Shown in pieces: positions 47,586-56,607 of a stretch of 64,000 bases of DNA. The notes below the pieces were generated by a model. The model did no database searches, was not told where the DNA came from, and saw only the letters and a program-made list of their open reading frames with translations. This DNA is from an uncultured Collinsella sp. GTDB lineage: Bacteria; Actinomycetota; Coriobacteriia; Coriobacteriales; Coriobacteriaceae. The stretch is from positions 237,919-301,918 of the forward strand of contig URZI01000001.1 in the NCBI GenBank assembly GCA_900552385.1, read 5' to 3'. How positions within the stretch are numbered: the stretch's first letter is position 1; every line of letters starts with the position of its first letter. The position numbers were made by a program, and so were the translations under genes.

Positions 47586-50138
47586 CTAGTTTCCCGTGAT
47601 GCTGCTCATGCCGGTGATGATTCCGTTCACCACGTTGATGGTGCCCCACGTCCAGTTGTTGCCGTTGTTGGTGATGCACCCGATGAACTGCGTGGAGCCC
47701 GTGTACCCGTAGGTGCCGCCGCTGCTCGGACTGGTTCCTATGGCGAACTTCGGGGCGAGTATCCTGGCGGTGCCCGACGACCCAATGTCTGCGCGGCTGC
47801 TATCCAGGTACACGTAGTTGTTGGAGTTCTCCTGCAGCTTCACGTACGCCGAGCCGCCCGCGTTGCTGTTGCCGCTCCTCATGTACAGCTGCTCGTCGGG
47901 ATGGCTCATGTAGCCCGCGTAGTAGGGGGTCGTCAGCCACGTCTGGCGGTAGTAGCGGTTGACTGCTAGGAAGCCGTAGCCGCAGGTGGACATGCCCACG
48001 CCGTCGGTCGAGCTCGCCGTGGGGCTGTCCTTCGCGTGGACGGCCTCGATGGTGCAGTACTCGGTCGAGCCGTTCACGAACGACGCTCCCGGGTGGTCGT
48101 TCGTCGTCGTGCCGGTGGTGATGTAGTTGGTTGACGACGTGCCGACCATGTTGCAGCGGAACATGGAGGTGCTGCCCACCAGCACGGTGCCCGCGATGAT
48201 GGAGCCGTTCTTGTCGTATATCTGGAAGCCGTTGGTGGCGTTGATATAGACCCTGTTGCCGTTGCTGTCGGTCATGAAGATGGAGCCGTCGCGCAGGTAG
48301 AAGGCCCCGCTGTCGAGGTCCCAATACGAGTTCCCGCCTTTGATGCGGCCCGTGGTCAGCTCGTCGGCGGTCACGCCGTCGCCGGTGATGGCCGTGCGCC
48401 ACTTCCACGCGCCGCTGGAGTACTTTGAGTTGGCCACGCCGATGACGCCGCCGCCTATCTTCACGCACTTGGTCGCGTTCTCCGGCTTCTTGTCATACAC
48501 GAGGATGCCCTGGCCGGGCTCCTCGTACACCCAACCGCCCGTGGTGTTTATCTCGCTGTTGAGCATTTCCACGATCTTCTTGCGGATATCCGTCGGCAGC
48601 TGATCGAGCTGGTTCTGCAGCCCATCAACCTCGCTCTCGGCGCTCGTCAGGCGCTCGTCCAGCGAGCCGGTGACGCCTTCCAGGTACTCCTTGTTGGCCT
48701 CGTCTATCTGCTTGAGCACGCTCTCGCTCTGCTCCACCGTGGTGTCGGTGTAGAGCTTGAGCACTTCCTCAAGGGACAGGTTGCCGTCGTCGGAGTACTT
48801 CTTCAGCGCCTCTTCCAGCGTGGTGTCGCCCTTGTCGGCATACTCCTTGAGGGCTTTGTCAAGCGCGTCCTTCACCTCGTCGGTGTAGTCCTTGGCCGCG
48901 CCGCCCTGCTCCCTGGCGAACGCCTCCTGGCGCTTCTCGGAGGCCGCCAGGCTCTCGCCCCATTTGCCGGTCGATGCCTTGTTGGACGCGTTTACCGCGT
49001 CGGCCACGGTGGCGCGGATGCTCGAAGCCGTTCTCTTTGCGCTGGACTTCTGGGCGGCCATCAGCTCGGCCACGGTCTGGTAGTTGCCGAACGTGTAGGT
49101 GACCTCGCCGGGGCGCAGCTGATCCTCCACCACCTTGGTGATGCGGGTGCGCACGCGCAGCGGCGGGTCGTACACCTTGTCCACCACGGTCACCAGGTCG
49201 CCCTCGTCCGCGCCCTCGAAGCCCTCGCCGGCGCGCGCAAGCGCCGTGGCGTCCACGGTGTAGGACACGGTGGGCACGCACGACTGCGCCAGCTGTGCCT
49301 CGGTGAGTTTCTTCAGCTCGGCGGCGTCCTCGCAGTCGGAGAACTCCACGTCGCCGAACACGTGCGCCTTGCCGCCCTTGCCGTCGGGCCGTCCCCAGCG
49401 CGCCAGCGCGTCGGCCGACCCCACCCAGTTCTGCCCGCCGTTCACGTCGCCGAAGGTCAGCTTGCGGTCGTAGCCGCCCGTCAGGTTGCCGTCCTCGTCG
49501 GCGGTCTGCAGGGACTTGCCGTAGCCGTACAGGGCGGTGCACACGTTGCCCTCGTCCACGCTGCGCTTGACGCTCACGAGGTCCTTGGCGTAGGTGAAAC
49601 GCTTGCCGTTGTCCTCGCCGATCTGCTTGGCCATGCATACGCGGCGTGCGGTCACCTTGGTGCCGCTCACCTGGATTTCGAACGACAGCTCGCCGCCCCA
49701 AGTGTCTGCCACGTCGTGGATGGCCGCCCATGCGTTGGTGTGGTAGAAGTTCGTGCCGGCCTGCCCGAGGTCGGTCACGGTTCCGACCTGCCAGCGCGAG
49801 GAGGACAGCGCCGAGGCCAGCGCGGCGTAGGCGCTCACGTCGTAGGGGCGCTTGTCCTCCAGGTAGTCGCCCAGGAGCTCGATTTGCGCCGAGGTCGGGC
49901 AGTAGTACGTGTAGAGGATGCCCGCGCTTGCGCGCTCCTCCTCCACGCCGTCCACGATGTTCTCGTGCCAGCGGCCCTTGAGGTCGCGCCACACCAGGCG
50001 GTCGCCCTTGTCGAGGCGCGCCAGCGTTGTGATGCTCAGGGCGTTCTCGCCGTTGACCTCGCGCGTGTCCTCGCACTCGAACAGCGTCTTGATGGGTCCC
50101 TTGTACGCCTCCCAGCGGTCGCATGCCCACAGAATCAT
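47586..50138 (-). CDS. Phage tail-tip / minor structural protein (Tal-like)
   Basis: 850 residues from ATG 50138, overlapping the Dit gene stop (TGATG). The first 370 residues follow the phage minor structural (gp18/Tal-type) fold (WEAYKGPIKTLFECEDTREVNGENALSITTL...GDLVTVVDKVYDPPLRVRTRITKV...YTFGNYQ). A coiled-coil region (about 400-540, ALDKALKEYADKGDTTLEEALKKYSDDGNLSLEEVLKLY) leads to a fibre-like C-terminus rich in Gly, Ser, Thr and Asn. Position after Dit is that of the tail-associated lysin or tail endopeptidase. No lytic motif is obvious. Confidence 0.82.
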   Translation of the reverse strand: MILWACDRWEAYKGPIKTLFECEDTREVNGENALSITTLARLDKGDRLVWRDLKGRWHENIVDGVEEERASAGILYTYYCPTSAQIELLGDYLEDKRPYDVSAYAALASALSSSRWQVGTVTDLGQAGTNFYHTNAWAAIHDVADTWGGELSFEIQVSGTKVTARRVCMAKQIGEDNGKRFTYAKDLVSVKRSVDEGNVCTALYGYGKSLQTADEDGNLTGGYDRKLTFGDVNGGQNWVGSADALARWGRPDGKGGKAHVFGDVEFSDCEDAAELKKLTEAQLAQSCVPTVSYTVDATALARAGEGFEGADEGDLVTVVDKVYDPPLRVRTRITKVVEDQLRPGEVTYTFGNYQTVAELMAAQKSSAKRTASSIRATVADAVNASNKASTGKWGESLAASEKRQEAFAREQGGAAKDYTDEVKDALDKALKEYADKGDTTLEEALKKYSDDGNLSLEEVLKLYTDTTVEQSESVLKQIDEANKEYLEGVTGSLDERLTSAESEVDGLQNQLDQLPTDIRKKIVEMLNSEINTTGGWVYEEPGQGILVYDKKPENATKCVKIGGGVIGVANSKYSSGAWKWRTAITGDGVTADELTTGRIKGGNSYWDLDSGAFYLRDGSIFMTDSNGNRVYINATNGFQIYDKNGSIIAGTVLVGSTSMFRCNMVGTSSTNYITTGTTTNDHPGASFVNGSTEYCTIEAVHAKDSPTASSTDGVGMSTCGYGFLAVNRYYRQTWLTTPYYAGYMSHPDEQLYMRSGNSNAGGSAYVKLQENSNNYVYLDSSRADIGSSGTARILAPKFAIGTSPSSGGTYGYTGSTQFIGCITNNGNNWTWGTINVVNGIITGMSSITGN

Positions 50139-50851
50139 CAGCCCACGTACCTTTCCGTCCACTGTACCGTCGCGGTGCCGCTGGACAGCTTGAGGCTGTT
50201 GGCCCCCGGCTCCAGCGGGAAGAAGTCACTCTCGAAGGTCACGGGCGCGGGGCTGCCGTCCACCGTGGCCTGCGGGGCGGCCATGTCGATGACCACCGCG
50301 CTCGATGCCGTCACCGCCTTGTCGATCTGCACGAACTCGCCCGTGCCCATGTTCGTCAGCCGCAGCGCCGACGTGCTGCCGCCGGGCCTGACGGTCACGG
50401 TGGGGTAGGTGCGGAACGTCCCGCCCACCTGCACGCCCGAGGTGCCCGACACGGTTGCGCGCCCCTCGGCCCCGTAGGCCACGGGGTCGTATGCCGTGAA
50501 CGTCAGCGTGGCCTCGCCGGTGTGCCACAACGTGTCGAGCGCGCCCGGCGAGGTCAGCACGGCCATGTAGCGCAGGCCCAGGTGCCTCTCGTCGTCCAGC
50601 CACAGCTCGGCCTCCTTGAGGCACAGCAGGCGCGAGGCCATGAGGCGGCGAAGGGCCGCCATGTCGTCGGCGGGGCGCGCCCTCCAGGCCGCCGCCACGT
50701 CTATCGTCAGGGGTTTCAGCTCTGCGCGCATGAAGCGCGAGCCGGGCTGCCCGGGCACGTCGCGCGTGGCGATTTCGTACTCGGGCAGCAGCGAGCGGGT
50801 CACGAGCCGGGTGTCGAACCACGGCGCGAAGTCGAAGCCGTTGTATATCAT
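50138..50851 (-). CDS. Phage distal tail protein (Dit-like)
   Basis: 237 residues from ATG 50851. The N-terminus MIYNGFDFAPWFDTRLVTRSLLPEYEIATRDVPGQPGSRFM and the middle KPLTIDVAAAWRARPADDMAALRRLMASRLLCLKEAELWLDDE...YMAVLTSPGALDTLWHTGEATLTFTAYDP fit the siphovirus tail component (Dit) family, which forms the ring joining tail tube and tip. It overlaps the tape measure gene by 4 bases. Confidence 0.85.
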   Translation of the reverse strand: MIYNGFDFAPWFDTRLVTRSLLPEYEIATRDVPGQPGSRFMRAELKPLTIDVAAAWRARPADDMAALRRLMASRLLCLKEAELWLDDERHLGLRYMAVLTSPGALDTLWHTGEATLTFTAYDPVAYGAEGRATVSGTSGVQVGGTFRTYPTVTVRPGGSTSALRLTNMGTGEFVQIDKAVTASSAVVIDMAAPQATVDGSPAPVTFESDFFPLEPGANSLKLSSGTATVQWTERYVG

Positions 50852-53538
50852 GCGAAGCACTCCTGCCGTTTGATTTCCTTGGCTATCTGGCGGGAGATTT
50901 TCTCGATGTCGGCCTCCTCCCGCACGGTCGCGTACAGGTTGATTGTCACGTTCGTGTCGCCATGGGCCGCGCCGCCCTTGCCGTCGAGCAGCTTGGCGAT
51001 GCCCTCGGCCAGCGGGCGCGCGCCGCGCTCGTTGAACGGCACCACGCCCTCGGGGCCCGCCTCGCCGACGCCGATGACGCTGGGGCCGTTGAACACGCCG
51101 CCCTTGGCGTACCAGTCGATGCCGAAGTGCGGCACGCTCGGCGGGGCGATGCTGAAGCTGCCGGAGATGGACAGGTGCGGCAGCTTCAGGTGGGGCAGCG
51201 ACCACGAGAAGTTGAAGAACCCCTTGATGGAGTCGATGACGTTGCGCACGGTGTCGCGGGCGTTCTGTATCGGCGTCTCGATGGCGCTCTTGATGGAGTT
51301 CCACACGCTGCTCACGGTGTCCTTGGCGGCGTTGAACACACTGGAGATCGTGTCGCGGATGCCGTTCACGATGCTGGATATGGTGGAGCTGATGCCGCCC
51401 CACACGCTCGACGCCGTGCTGCTCACGGCCCCCCATATGGAGTCCCACACCGCCTGAATTGCCGACAGCACCGCCGATATGGTGAAGCTGATGGCATTGA
51501 TGGCCGCGCCTATCGCCGAGCTGATGGCATCCCATATGCTGGAGGCGGTGGAGCTCACCGCGCCCCACACCGTGTCCCACACGCCCTGGATGACCCCAAG
51601 GGCCGCGCCTATCACGTCGCTGACGTACTGGATGTACGCGCTCACCGCGCCGTAGATGGCCTCCCATATGGCGCTGGCGGTGCCGCTGATGCCTTCCCAC
51701 GTCGCGCCCCACCATTCGGAGAGCGCCGTCACCACGTCGGTGATGACCTGGCTCACCGCGTCGATGTAGCCTCCCACCGCGCCGCAGATTGCGTCCCATG
51801 CCGCCGTCAGCTGCTCGCCGAAGTTCTCCCAGATGAAGTTCCAGGGTATGAGCAGCGTCTCGATGGCCAGGTTCAGAATCTCGCCCAGCAGCATCACGGC
51901 GACCTGCACCACGTTGCAGATGCCGTCCCAGATGGACGAGGCGGTATCGGCCAGGCCTTGGAAGAACCCGGCTATGGCGTCGATGGCCCCCTGCACCGTG
52001 GAGCAGATGCCGTCCCACACGCCGCCCAGCTTCTCGCCGAGCTGCGAGAAGAATTCGCCGACGCTTTGGGCCACGTCGCCCGCCACCTGGATGGCCACCT
52101 CGAACGCGGCGCACACGGCATCCCACACGGCGGTCACCGCGTCGCGGAACTCCTCGCAGTTGTTCCACAGCAGCACCACGGCGGCGATGATGGCCGCTAT
52201 GGCCGCTACCACGGGGTGCGCGGCTATGAGCCCCAGCGCGCCGGTGCCCAGCTTGCCGACCACCTGGAAGGCCGCTCCGATTTTCGGCACGGTGTCCACG
52301 ACGGTGCCGACCGTCGACAGCACGGGGCCTATGGCGGCCGCTATCGTGGCGATCGCCAGCACGGCGGTCTGGCCGCCCTCGCCGATGCCGGCGAACCACT
52401 CGGAGAACGACTTGACGACACCCGCCACGTTGGTGGCGATGTTGAGCAGCGGCTCGCCAAGCGGCTCGATGGAGCCCTGCAGCTCGCGCATGGCCTCCTG
52501 CGATTTCACGGCGAAGCTGTCGGAGGCGGCCTCCTGGGCCTGCTGCGCAGCGCCCGCCACGTCGCCGAAGCTGTCCTGCACGCCCGCCAGGGACTCGATC
52601 ATGCCCATGGCATTGTCCTCGCCCAGCGAGGACCACAGGGTGGAGGCCAGCGCGGCCTTGTCGTACTCGTTTGGCATCTGCGTGAGGTCGCCCAGCACCG
52701 CCTGCAGCATGTCCTCGGCGGTGGCGCTGCCGTTCTTGAAGTTCTCGAAGACCTCCTGCGTGCCCTCGCTGAACGAGCCGATGGATTCCTCCATGCGGCC
52801 GTCGGACAGCGCCGTCAGGAACTCGTTGAGATAGTCGCCCACCTTGTCCAGGTTGTACGCGCCGTTGGACGTGCCCGCTTCGAGCAGCGAGAAGTACTCG
52901 CTGGCGCTCATTCCCGCCTCGCCCCATCGCACGGAGTATTCGCTCAGGTTGTCGCCCAGCTCGTCGGTGTAGTTCAGGCCGCGCTGCATGCCCGCCGTCA
53001 GCAGGTCGCTGGCCTCGGTGGCGGACAGCCCGAAGCCCTCCATGAGGGCGTTGGTGCCGCGTATGGACTCGTTCACGTCTGCGCCGAAGGTGTCCGACAG
53101 CATGAGTGCGTTGGTGGTGACGGTCTGCAGGTCCTCGTCGGACACGTCGCGAAGGGTGGACTTGCACTGGATCAGCGCATCGTTGACCTCGTCCAGGGAC
53201 TGGCCCCAGCCACCCTCGTATATGCGCTTGCCTATGCCGCTGAAACGCTCGGCCTCCTCGCCGGACACGCCGAACGCGGCGGCTATGCGGGCGTTGGCCT
53301 GCTCGTAGTCGCTGGCCACGCCGAATACGGCCTTGCCGGCGGCCACCACGGGCGCGGTCAGCGTCACCGTGGCGGCCGTGCCGGCCTTCTTGAACGAGGA
53401 CGACAGCTTCGCGGCCTTCTCGTCGCCCTCGGTTATGTTCTTCCAGGAGATGCCCTGGAGGTCGCGCTCCAGGGCCTTGATGTTCTTGGATACGTCAACG
53501 GTGTCGAGCACCGCTTTGATGATGACGTTGCCGTCCAT
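50848..53538 (-). CDS. Phage tail tape measure protein
   Basis: 896 residues from ATG 53538, with GAGG five bases upstream; a GTG at 53544 is possible. The N-terminus (NVIIKAVLDTVDVSKNIKALERDLQGI) and the TP901-type core (ASDYEQANARIAAAFGVSGEEAERFS, GTNALMEGFGLSATEASDLLTAGMQRG) are clear. Residues about 500-780 hold many repeats of W-[DN]-x-I-x-x-[AT]-[IV], as in VWDAVCAAF, IWDGICNVV and IWDAISSAI, tryptophan-spaced repeats typical of tape measures. Two hydrophobic stretches near 400-460 may insert in the host membrane at DNA ejection. Its length sets the tail length. Confidence 0.92.
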   Translation of the reverse strand: MDGNVIIKAVLDTVDVSKNIKALERDLQGISWKNITEGDEKAAKLSSSFKKAGTAATVTLTAPVVAAGKAVFGVASDYEQANARIAAAFGVSGEEAERFSGIGKRIYEGGWGQSLDEVNDALIQCKSTLRDVSDEDLQTVTTNALMLSDTFGADVNESIRGTNALMEGFGLSATEASDLLTAGMQRGLNYTDELGDNLSEYSVRWGEAGMSASEYFSLLEAGTSNGAYNLDKVGDYLNEFLTALSDGRMEESIGSFSEGTQEVFENFKNGSATAEDMLQAVLGDLTQMPNEYDKAALASTLWSSLGEDNAMGMIESLAGVQDSFGDVAGAAQQAQEAASDSFAVKSQEAMRELQGSIEPLGEPLLNIATNVAGVVKSFSEWFAGIGEGGQTAVLAIATIAAAIGPVLSTVGTVVDTVPKIGAAFQVVGKLGTGALGLIAAHPVVAAIAAIIAAVVLLWNNCEEFRDAVTAVWDAVCAAFEVAIQVAGDVAQSVGEFFSQLGEKLGGVWDGICSTVQGAIDAIAGFFQGLADTASSIWDGICNVVQVAVMLLGEILNLAIETLLIPWNFIWENFGEQLTAAWDAICGAVGGYIDAVSQVITDVVTALSEWWGATWEGISGTASAIWEAIYGAVSAYIQYVSDVIGAALGVIQGVWDTVWGAVSSTASSIWDAISSAIGAAINAISFTISAVLSAIQAVWDSIWGAVSSTASSVWGGISSTISSIVNGIRDTISSVFNAAKDTVSSVWNSIKSAIETPIQNARDTVRNVIDSIKGFFNFSWSLPHLKLPHLSISGSFSIAPPSVPHFGIDWYAKGGVFNGPSVIGVGEAGPEGVVPFNERGARPLAEGIAKLLDGKGGAAHGDTNVTINLYATVREEADIEKISRQIAKEIKRQECFA

Positions 53539-53540
53539 GC

Positions 53541-54197
53541 TCACCTCGTCGCTCTCTTGAGCGCGGCGAACACATCGCGCATCGCCGCGTCGCTTCCTTC
53601 CTCAGAGCCGTGTGAGCTGCGGCCTTTGCCGAGTTCGAACGCCTTGTGGGCGGCGTTCCAGGCCTCGACCTCCTGCCTGTTGTATTTGGTTGGCTTCGGC
53701 TTGGTCGCCGGGTTGCGGTAGTGGATGGCTGCGCCGAGCGGCGTGTCCTGCGGGCAGCCGCCCACGAGTGCCACGAACTCGGCAAAGCTGATGCGACCGC
53801 GCACCTCGTCCCACTCGATGCCGTAGGCCTGGCGGAAGCTGGTGCGTATGCGCGCCGCGTCCTCCTCCAAGTCCCACAGCGGGGTCTCGTGCGGGCGGTC
53901 GCCGGTCAGGTCGAGTCCGCACATGTCCCATACCGCCGCGTCGCGCATCCGCACGAACTCGGCGGCATCGTAGTCGCATGCGCACCACGCGTCCGCCCAG
54001 TCCACGAAGAACAGCGCCAGGAACTCGTCCCGGCGCTGGTCGTCGGACTTGCCCTCGTCGGTCAGCACCTCGATGACGCGGATGATCGTGAGCGCGTCGT
54101 CGCGCACCAGCACCTCCTCGCCGTTCCACGGGTAGCGCGTGGCGCTCGTGCCGTCGGGCAGCCGCACCCGCTCGGCCGTGAGCGCGGCTGGCAGCAT
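53541..54197 (-). CDS. Phage Gp15-like tail assembly protein
   Basis: 218 residues from ATG 54197, overlapping the previous stop by one base (TAATG). The sequence MLPAALTAERVRLPDGTSATRYPWNGEEVLVRDDALTIIRVIEVLTDEGKSDDQRRDEFLALFF and SFAEFVALVGGCPQDTPLGAAIHYRNP is of the Gp15/tail-chaperone type, which precedes the tape measure in many Gram-positive siphophages. With the upstream 167-residue protein it corresponds to the G/GT chaperone pair, here as two overlapping frames. Confidence 0.8.
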   Translation of the reverse strand: MLPAALTAERVRLPDGTSATRYPWNGEEVLVRDDALTIIRVIEVLTDEGKSDDQRRDEFLALFFVDWADAWCACDYDAAEFVRMRDAAVWDMCGLDLTGDRPHETPLWDLEEDAARIRTSFRQAYGIEWDEVRGRISFAEFVALVGGCPQDTPLGAAIHYRNPATKPKPTKYNRQEVEAWNAAHKAFELGKGRSSHGSEEGSDAAMRDVFAALKRATR

Positions 54198-54700
54198 TAC
54201 TTGCCGCCCTTCTTCTTGCGCTTGGCCTTGGCGCGGCGCTGGGCGCGGTTGAGCGCCTGGACCTGATCGGCGCGCTCGCTGTATGCAAGGCCGCACGCCA
54301 TCAGCTGCTCGCTGGTCGCGTGGCGCGCCAACATGTTGAGGAACGTGGCGAAGACCTCGCCCAGGATGCGGATGTTCTCCTCGGGCGCGATGGGGCCCTC
54401 GTCGCCGCCCATCCACGCGAGCAGCTGCTCCCAGCCCTCGGTGCCGATGAACGCCGAGATGGTGCGCTTCATGAGGCGGGCCTGCGCGGCGTTGGCCTCG
54501 GCCGCCTTCTCGGGGGTGTCGGCCTCGCGGGCCATCTGCTCGTTGGCCTGCGCGCGGTCGATGGCGTTGCCGACCTTGGCCAGGTACTCCTCGATGTGCT
54601 TGTCGTCGAACCACACGCGGAAGCGCGGCGTGTCGGGGTTCTCCTCGGGGTCCTCGAAGAACACGTCCTCGTACGCGCGGATGTTTTTCAGAAGTTCCAT
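54197..54700 (-). CDS. Phage tail assembly chaperone (gpG-like)
   Basis: 167 residues from ATG 54700, with AAGGGG upstream. Helical (NIRAYEDVFFEDPEENPDTPRFRVWFDDKHIEEYLAKVGNAIDRAQANEQ...), with a very basic end (RAQRRAKAKRKKKGGK). Position between tail tube and tape measure identifies it as the chaperone that coats the tape measure during assembly. A frameshift product with the next gene cannot be excluded but no slippery site was identified. Confidence 0.72.
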   Translation of the reverse strand: MELLKNIRAYEDVFFEDPEENPDTPRFRVWFDDKHIEEYLAKVGNAIDRAQANEQMAREADTPEKAAEANAAQARLMKRTISAFIGTEGWEQLLAWMGGDEGPIAPEENIRILGEVFATFLNMLARHATSEQLMACGLAYSERADQVQALNRAQRRAKAKRKKKGGK

Positions 54701-54738
54701 TTGTTGCCCCTTTCGTGAGCGGTGAGCGTCGGGCATAG

Positions 54739-54774
54739 AAAAGGGGCGCGGGCCGCTCACTAGCCCGCGCCCCC
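54739..54774 (-). terminator. Hairpin between tail tube and tail chaperone genes
   Basis: On the minus strand GGGGCGCGGGC pairs with GCCCGCGCCCC over a 9-base loop, followed by TTTTCT. It likely attenuates read-through so that more tail tube than chaperone is made. Confidence 0.85.
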
Positions 54775-54808
54775 ATGTCCAGGAGGTTATGTCTGGTGTC
54801 GCCTGCGG

Positions 54809-55525
54809 CTACTTCGCCGCCACGGTGACCTTCACCTGCGTGCAGATGCTCGGCTTGGACGCGCAGCGCACGGTGATGACCGCCTCGCCTGCGGCCACGC
54901 CCGTCACGTTGCCGTCGCTGTCGACGGTGGCCACGTCGGTGTTGCCCGATGCGAAGAAGCACTTGGCGTTCGCCTCGGCGGGCGTGACGGTCGGCGCGAG
55001 CTTCATGGACTTGCCCACGGCCGGGCCGGTCGGCGCGGTGCAGGTGACGCCCGTGGGCTGCTTGAGCTTGTTGGCGGGGATGTAGCGCATAGCGCCGGCG
55101 CCCGAGATTGTGCAGGAGAACGCGCCGGGGTCGGACGCCGCGCCCTGCTGCGAGCCGACGGTCAGGCCCAGGTAGGTGCAGTCGCCCTCCACCACGTCGC
55201 CGTTGGGGTCGGTGTGGCGGAAGTGGCCCGTGCGGCCCTCGCCGGTCTCAAGCGCCAGGCTGGCAACGAAGTCCTGCGCGGGGTCGCCGTAGCAGCGGTC
55301 GCCTGTGACCTCGTACTGCGGCTGCACGCTCTTCACCTTGTCGGTGGGAGTGCCGTAGCCGTCGTAGTAGTCCTTGGTCTCGGTGGCCTCGTTGGTGGTC
55401 GGCTTCACCTCGGTGATGCCGCGCGAGAAGATGGCCCACGTGGGGCTGGCCGCGTCTGGCGTGGTGTCGATCTCCAGCGCGCTCATGTAGTTGGGCGCGA
55501 AGCCCAGGTCTTGGTTCTTTGCCAT
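54809..55525 (-). CDS. Phage major tail (tube) protein with C-terminal Ig-like domain
   Basis: 238 residues from ATG 55525. Residues 1-150 are a tail-tube protein (NQDLGFAPNYMSALEIDTTPDAASPTWAIFSRGITEVKPTTNEATETKDYYDGYGTPTDKV). Residues about 160-238 form a BIG2-type immunoglobulin-like domain (GKSMKLAPTVTPAEANAKCFFASGNTDVATVDSDGNVTGVAAGEAVITVRCA). Such domains decorate the tail surface and may bind glycans or mucus. A strong hairpin follows the gene. Confidence 0.88.
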   Translation of the reverse strand: MAKNQDLGFAPNYMSALEIDTTPDAASPTWAIFSRGITEVKPTTNEATETKDYYDGYGTPTDKVKSVQPQYEVTGDRCYGDPAQDFVASLALETGEGRTGHFRHTDPNGDVVEGDCTYLGLTVGSQQGAASDPGAFSCTISGAGAMRYIPANKLKQPTGVTCTAPTGPAVGKSMKLAPTVTPAEANAKCFFASGNTDVATVDSDGNVTGVAAGEAVITVRCASKPSICTQVKVTVAAK

Positions 55526-55527
55526 CG

Positions 55528-55926
55528 TTATCCCTTCTCTATGGTTATGGTCGCTTTGATTCGGAACTCCCACAGGTACGGCCCGCCCTCCGGCGGCGTT
55601 ATCTCCTGCGGCTCTGTGTACAGCGCCGCGCTGGTGAAGCCGTAGGAGCCGGTGGGCGAGGACAGGTCGGCCCCGTCCAGCGCGTCGGCCAGGTCGTAGG
55701 CGTCGCCCATGGCCTTGGCCTCGGAGGTGTCCTTCACGATGACCTGCAGCACGTATCCGACACGGCGGGTGCCGTCCATGTGGCGCACCGCGTCGGCCGT
55801 GGGCATGGGCCTCAGCACCACCGCGTCGTCGTGGCCGCGCGATGCTGCCAGGCGGGTGAGGAGCACCGGGCCGTAGCCCAGGGCCTCTATGGCGGCCTTC
55901 GCCGCCTCCATCACGTCCGGGGCCAT
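55528..55926 (-). CDS. Phage minor capsid / tail terminator protein
   Basis: 132 residues (MAPDVMEAAKAAIEALGYGPVLLTRLAASRGHDDAVVLRPMPTADAVRHMDGTRRVGYVLQVIVKD...). The pattern of an N-terminal helix, then a beta sheet with VLQVIVK and WEFRIKATITI, fits the minor-capsid-3/tail-terminator family, which caps the tail and joins it to the head. It is one base from the preceding gene and two before the tail-tube gene. Confidence 0.7.
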   Translation of the reverse strand: MAPDVMEAAKAAIEALGYGPVLLTRLAASRGHDDAVVLRPMPTADAVRHMDGTRRVGYVLQVIVKDTSEAKAMGDAYDLADALDGADLSSPTGSYGFTSAALYTEPQEITPPEGGPYLWEFRIKATITIEKG

Positions 55927-55927
55927 G

Positions 55928-56278
55928 TCACGCCCCCTCGGTCAGGAGGTCGACGGCCAGGCGCTCCCAGTCCTCGCCGTGCGCTTCCTTCGCGGCCTTC
56001 GGCCAGTCGGCCTTGGCCCTCGGGTTCTTGCCGTGCTTGATGGAGCTGTCGGGCAGGTCGCGCACGTAGGCGGCGTAGTCGGCGTCCCATATGACGAGGC
56101 CCTGCCTGAAGTCGGAGGCGGCCTGCATGGAGTTGTGCATGCGCTTGGTGTCCTCTGGCGTGAACGCGTTCATGTCCTCGGCCACGCTCATGGCGAACTT
56201 CACCTGCTTGGCCTCCAGCTCCTTCGCGCTGAAACGCTTCATGAGCTTGGTCAGGTCGACCGTAACTGCTGCGGGCAT
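55928..56278 (-). CDS. Phage head-tail connector / HK97 gp10-like protein
   Basis: 116 residues from ATG 56278, with AGGTGAGG upstream. The sequence MPAAVTVDLTKLMKRFSAKELEAKQVKFAMSVAEDMNAFTPEDTKRMHNSMQAASDFRQGLVIWDADYAAYVRDL fits the minor-capsid-2/HK97 gp10 type (a helix, then TGxL-like hairpin with YAxYV). It helps complete the neck. Assignment rests on order and this pattern. Confidence 0.7.
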   Translation of the reverse strand: MPAAVTVDLTKLMKRFSAKELEAKQVKFAMSVAEDMNAFTPEDTKRMHNSMQAASDFRQGLVIWDADYAAYVRDLPDSSIKHGKNPRAKADWPKAAKEAHGEDWERLAVDLLTEGA

Positions 56279-56280
56279 GG

Positions 56281-56607
56281 CTACCTCACCTCCAGTTCCC
56301 AGTGGTGGGGACGGGTGCCGAACGCGCGGCGGGGCGTGCACCTCGCCACGTTCATCCACTCGCCCCCGTCGATGCTCACGCGGCTGCCCACGGGCACGTC
56401 GAACATGCCGGGGCTGTCCGCGCCGTCTGCTATCACGAGGCCCTGCGCGCCGTCGCCCAGGCCGTACTCGCGCACGAGCCACGCCGAGACGGGCTCGAAG
56501 CGCACGCGGCGCACCTCGACGGGCTGCTCGAACTCGCCGCCGTAGCCGCCCTCCCTGGGCACCTTGACGGACATGGTGGAGGGCCGCGCCGAGCGCGGCA
56601 CCCGCAT
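56281..56607 (-). CDS. Phage minor capsid / head completion protein
   Basis: 108 residues from ATG 56607 (a preceding ATG at 56610 is possible), overlapping the previous stop (TGATG). The sequence is beta-rich: VPREGGYGGEFEQPVEVRRVRFEPVSAWLVREYGLGDGAQGLVIADGADSPGMFDVPVGSRVSIDGGEWMNVARC. It resembles the minor-capsid-1/head-closure family, with a small barrel. Identity is supported mainly by gene order. Confidence 0.68.
   Translation of the reverse strand: MRVPRSARPSTMSVKVPREGGYGGEFEQPVEVRRVRFEPVSAWLVREYGLGDGAQGLVIADGADSPGMFDVPVGSRVSIDGGEWMNVARCTPRRAFGTRPHHWELEVR

Noticed and set aside
50962..53721. 919-residue plus-strand open frame opposite the tape measure gene
   Set aside because: Low-complexity His/Ala/Arg/Gly composition without domains; it is the antisense of a GC-rich gene with clear tape-measure repeats on the other strand.
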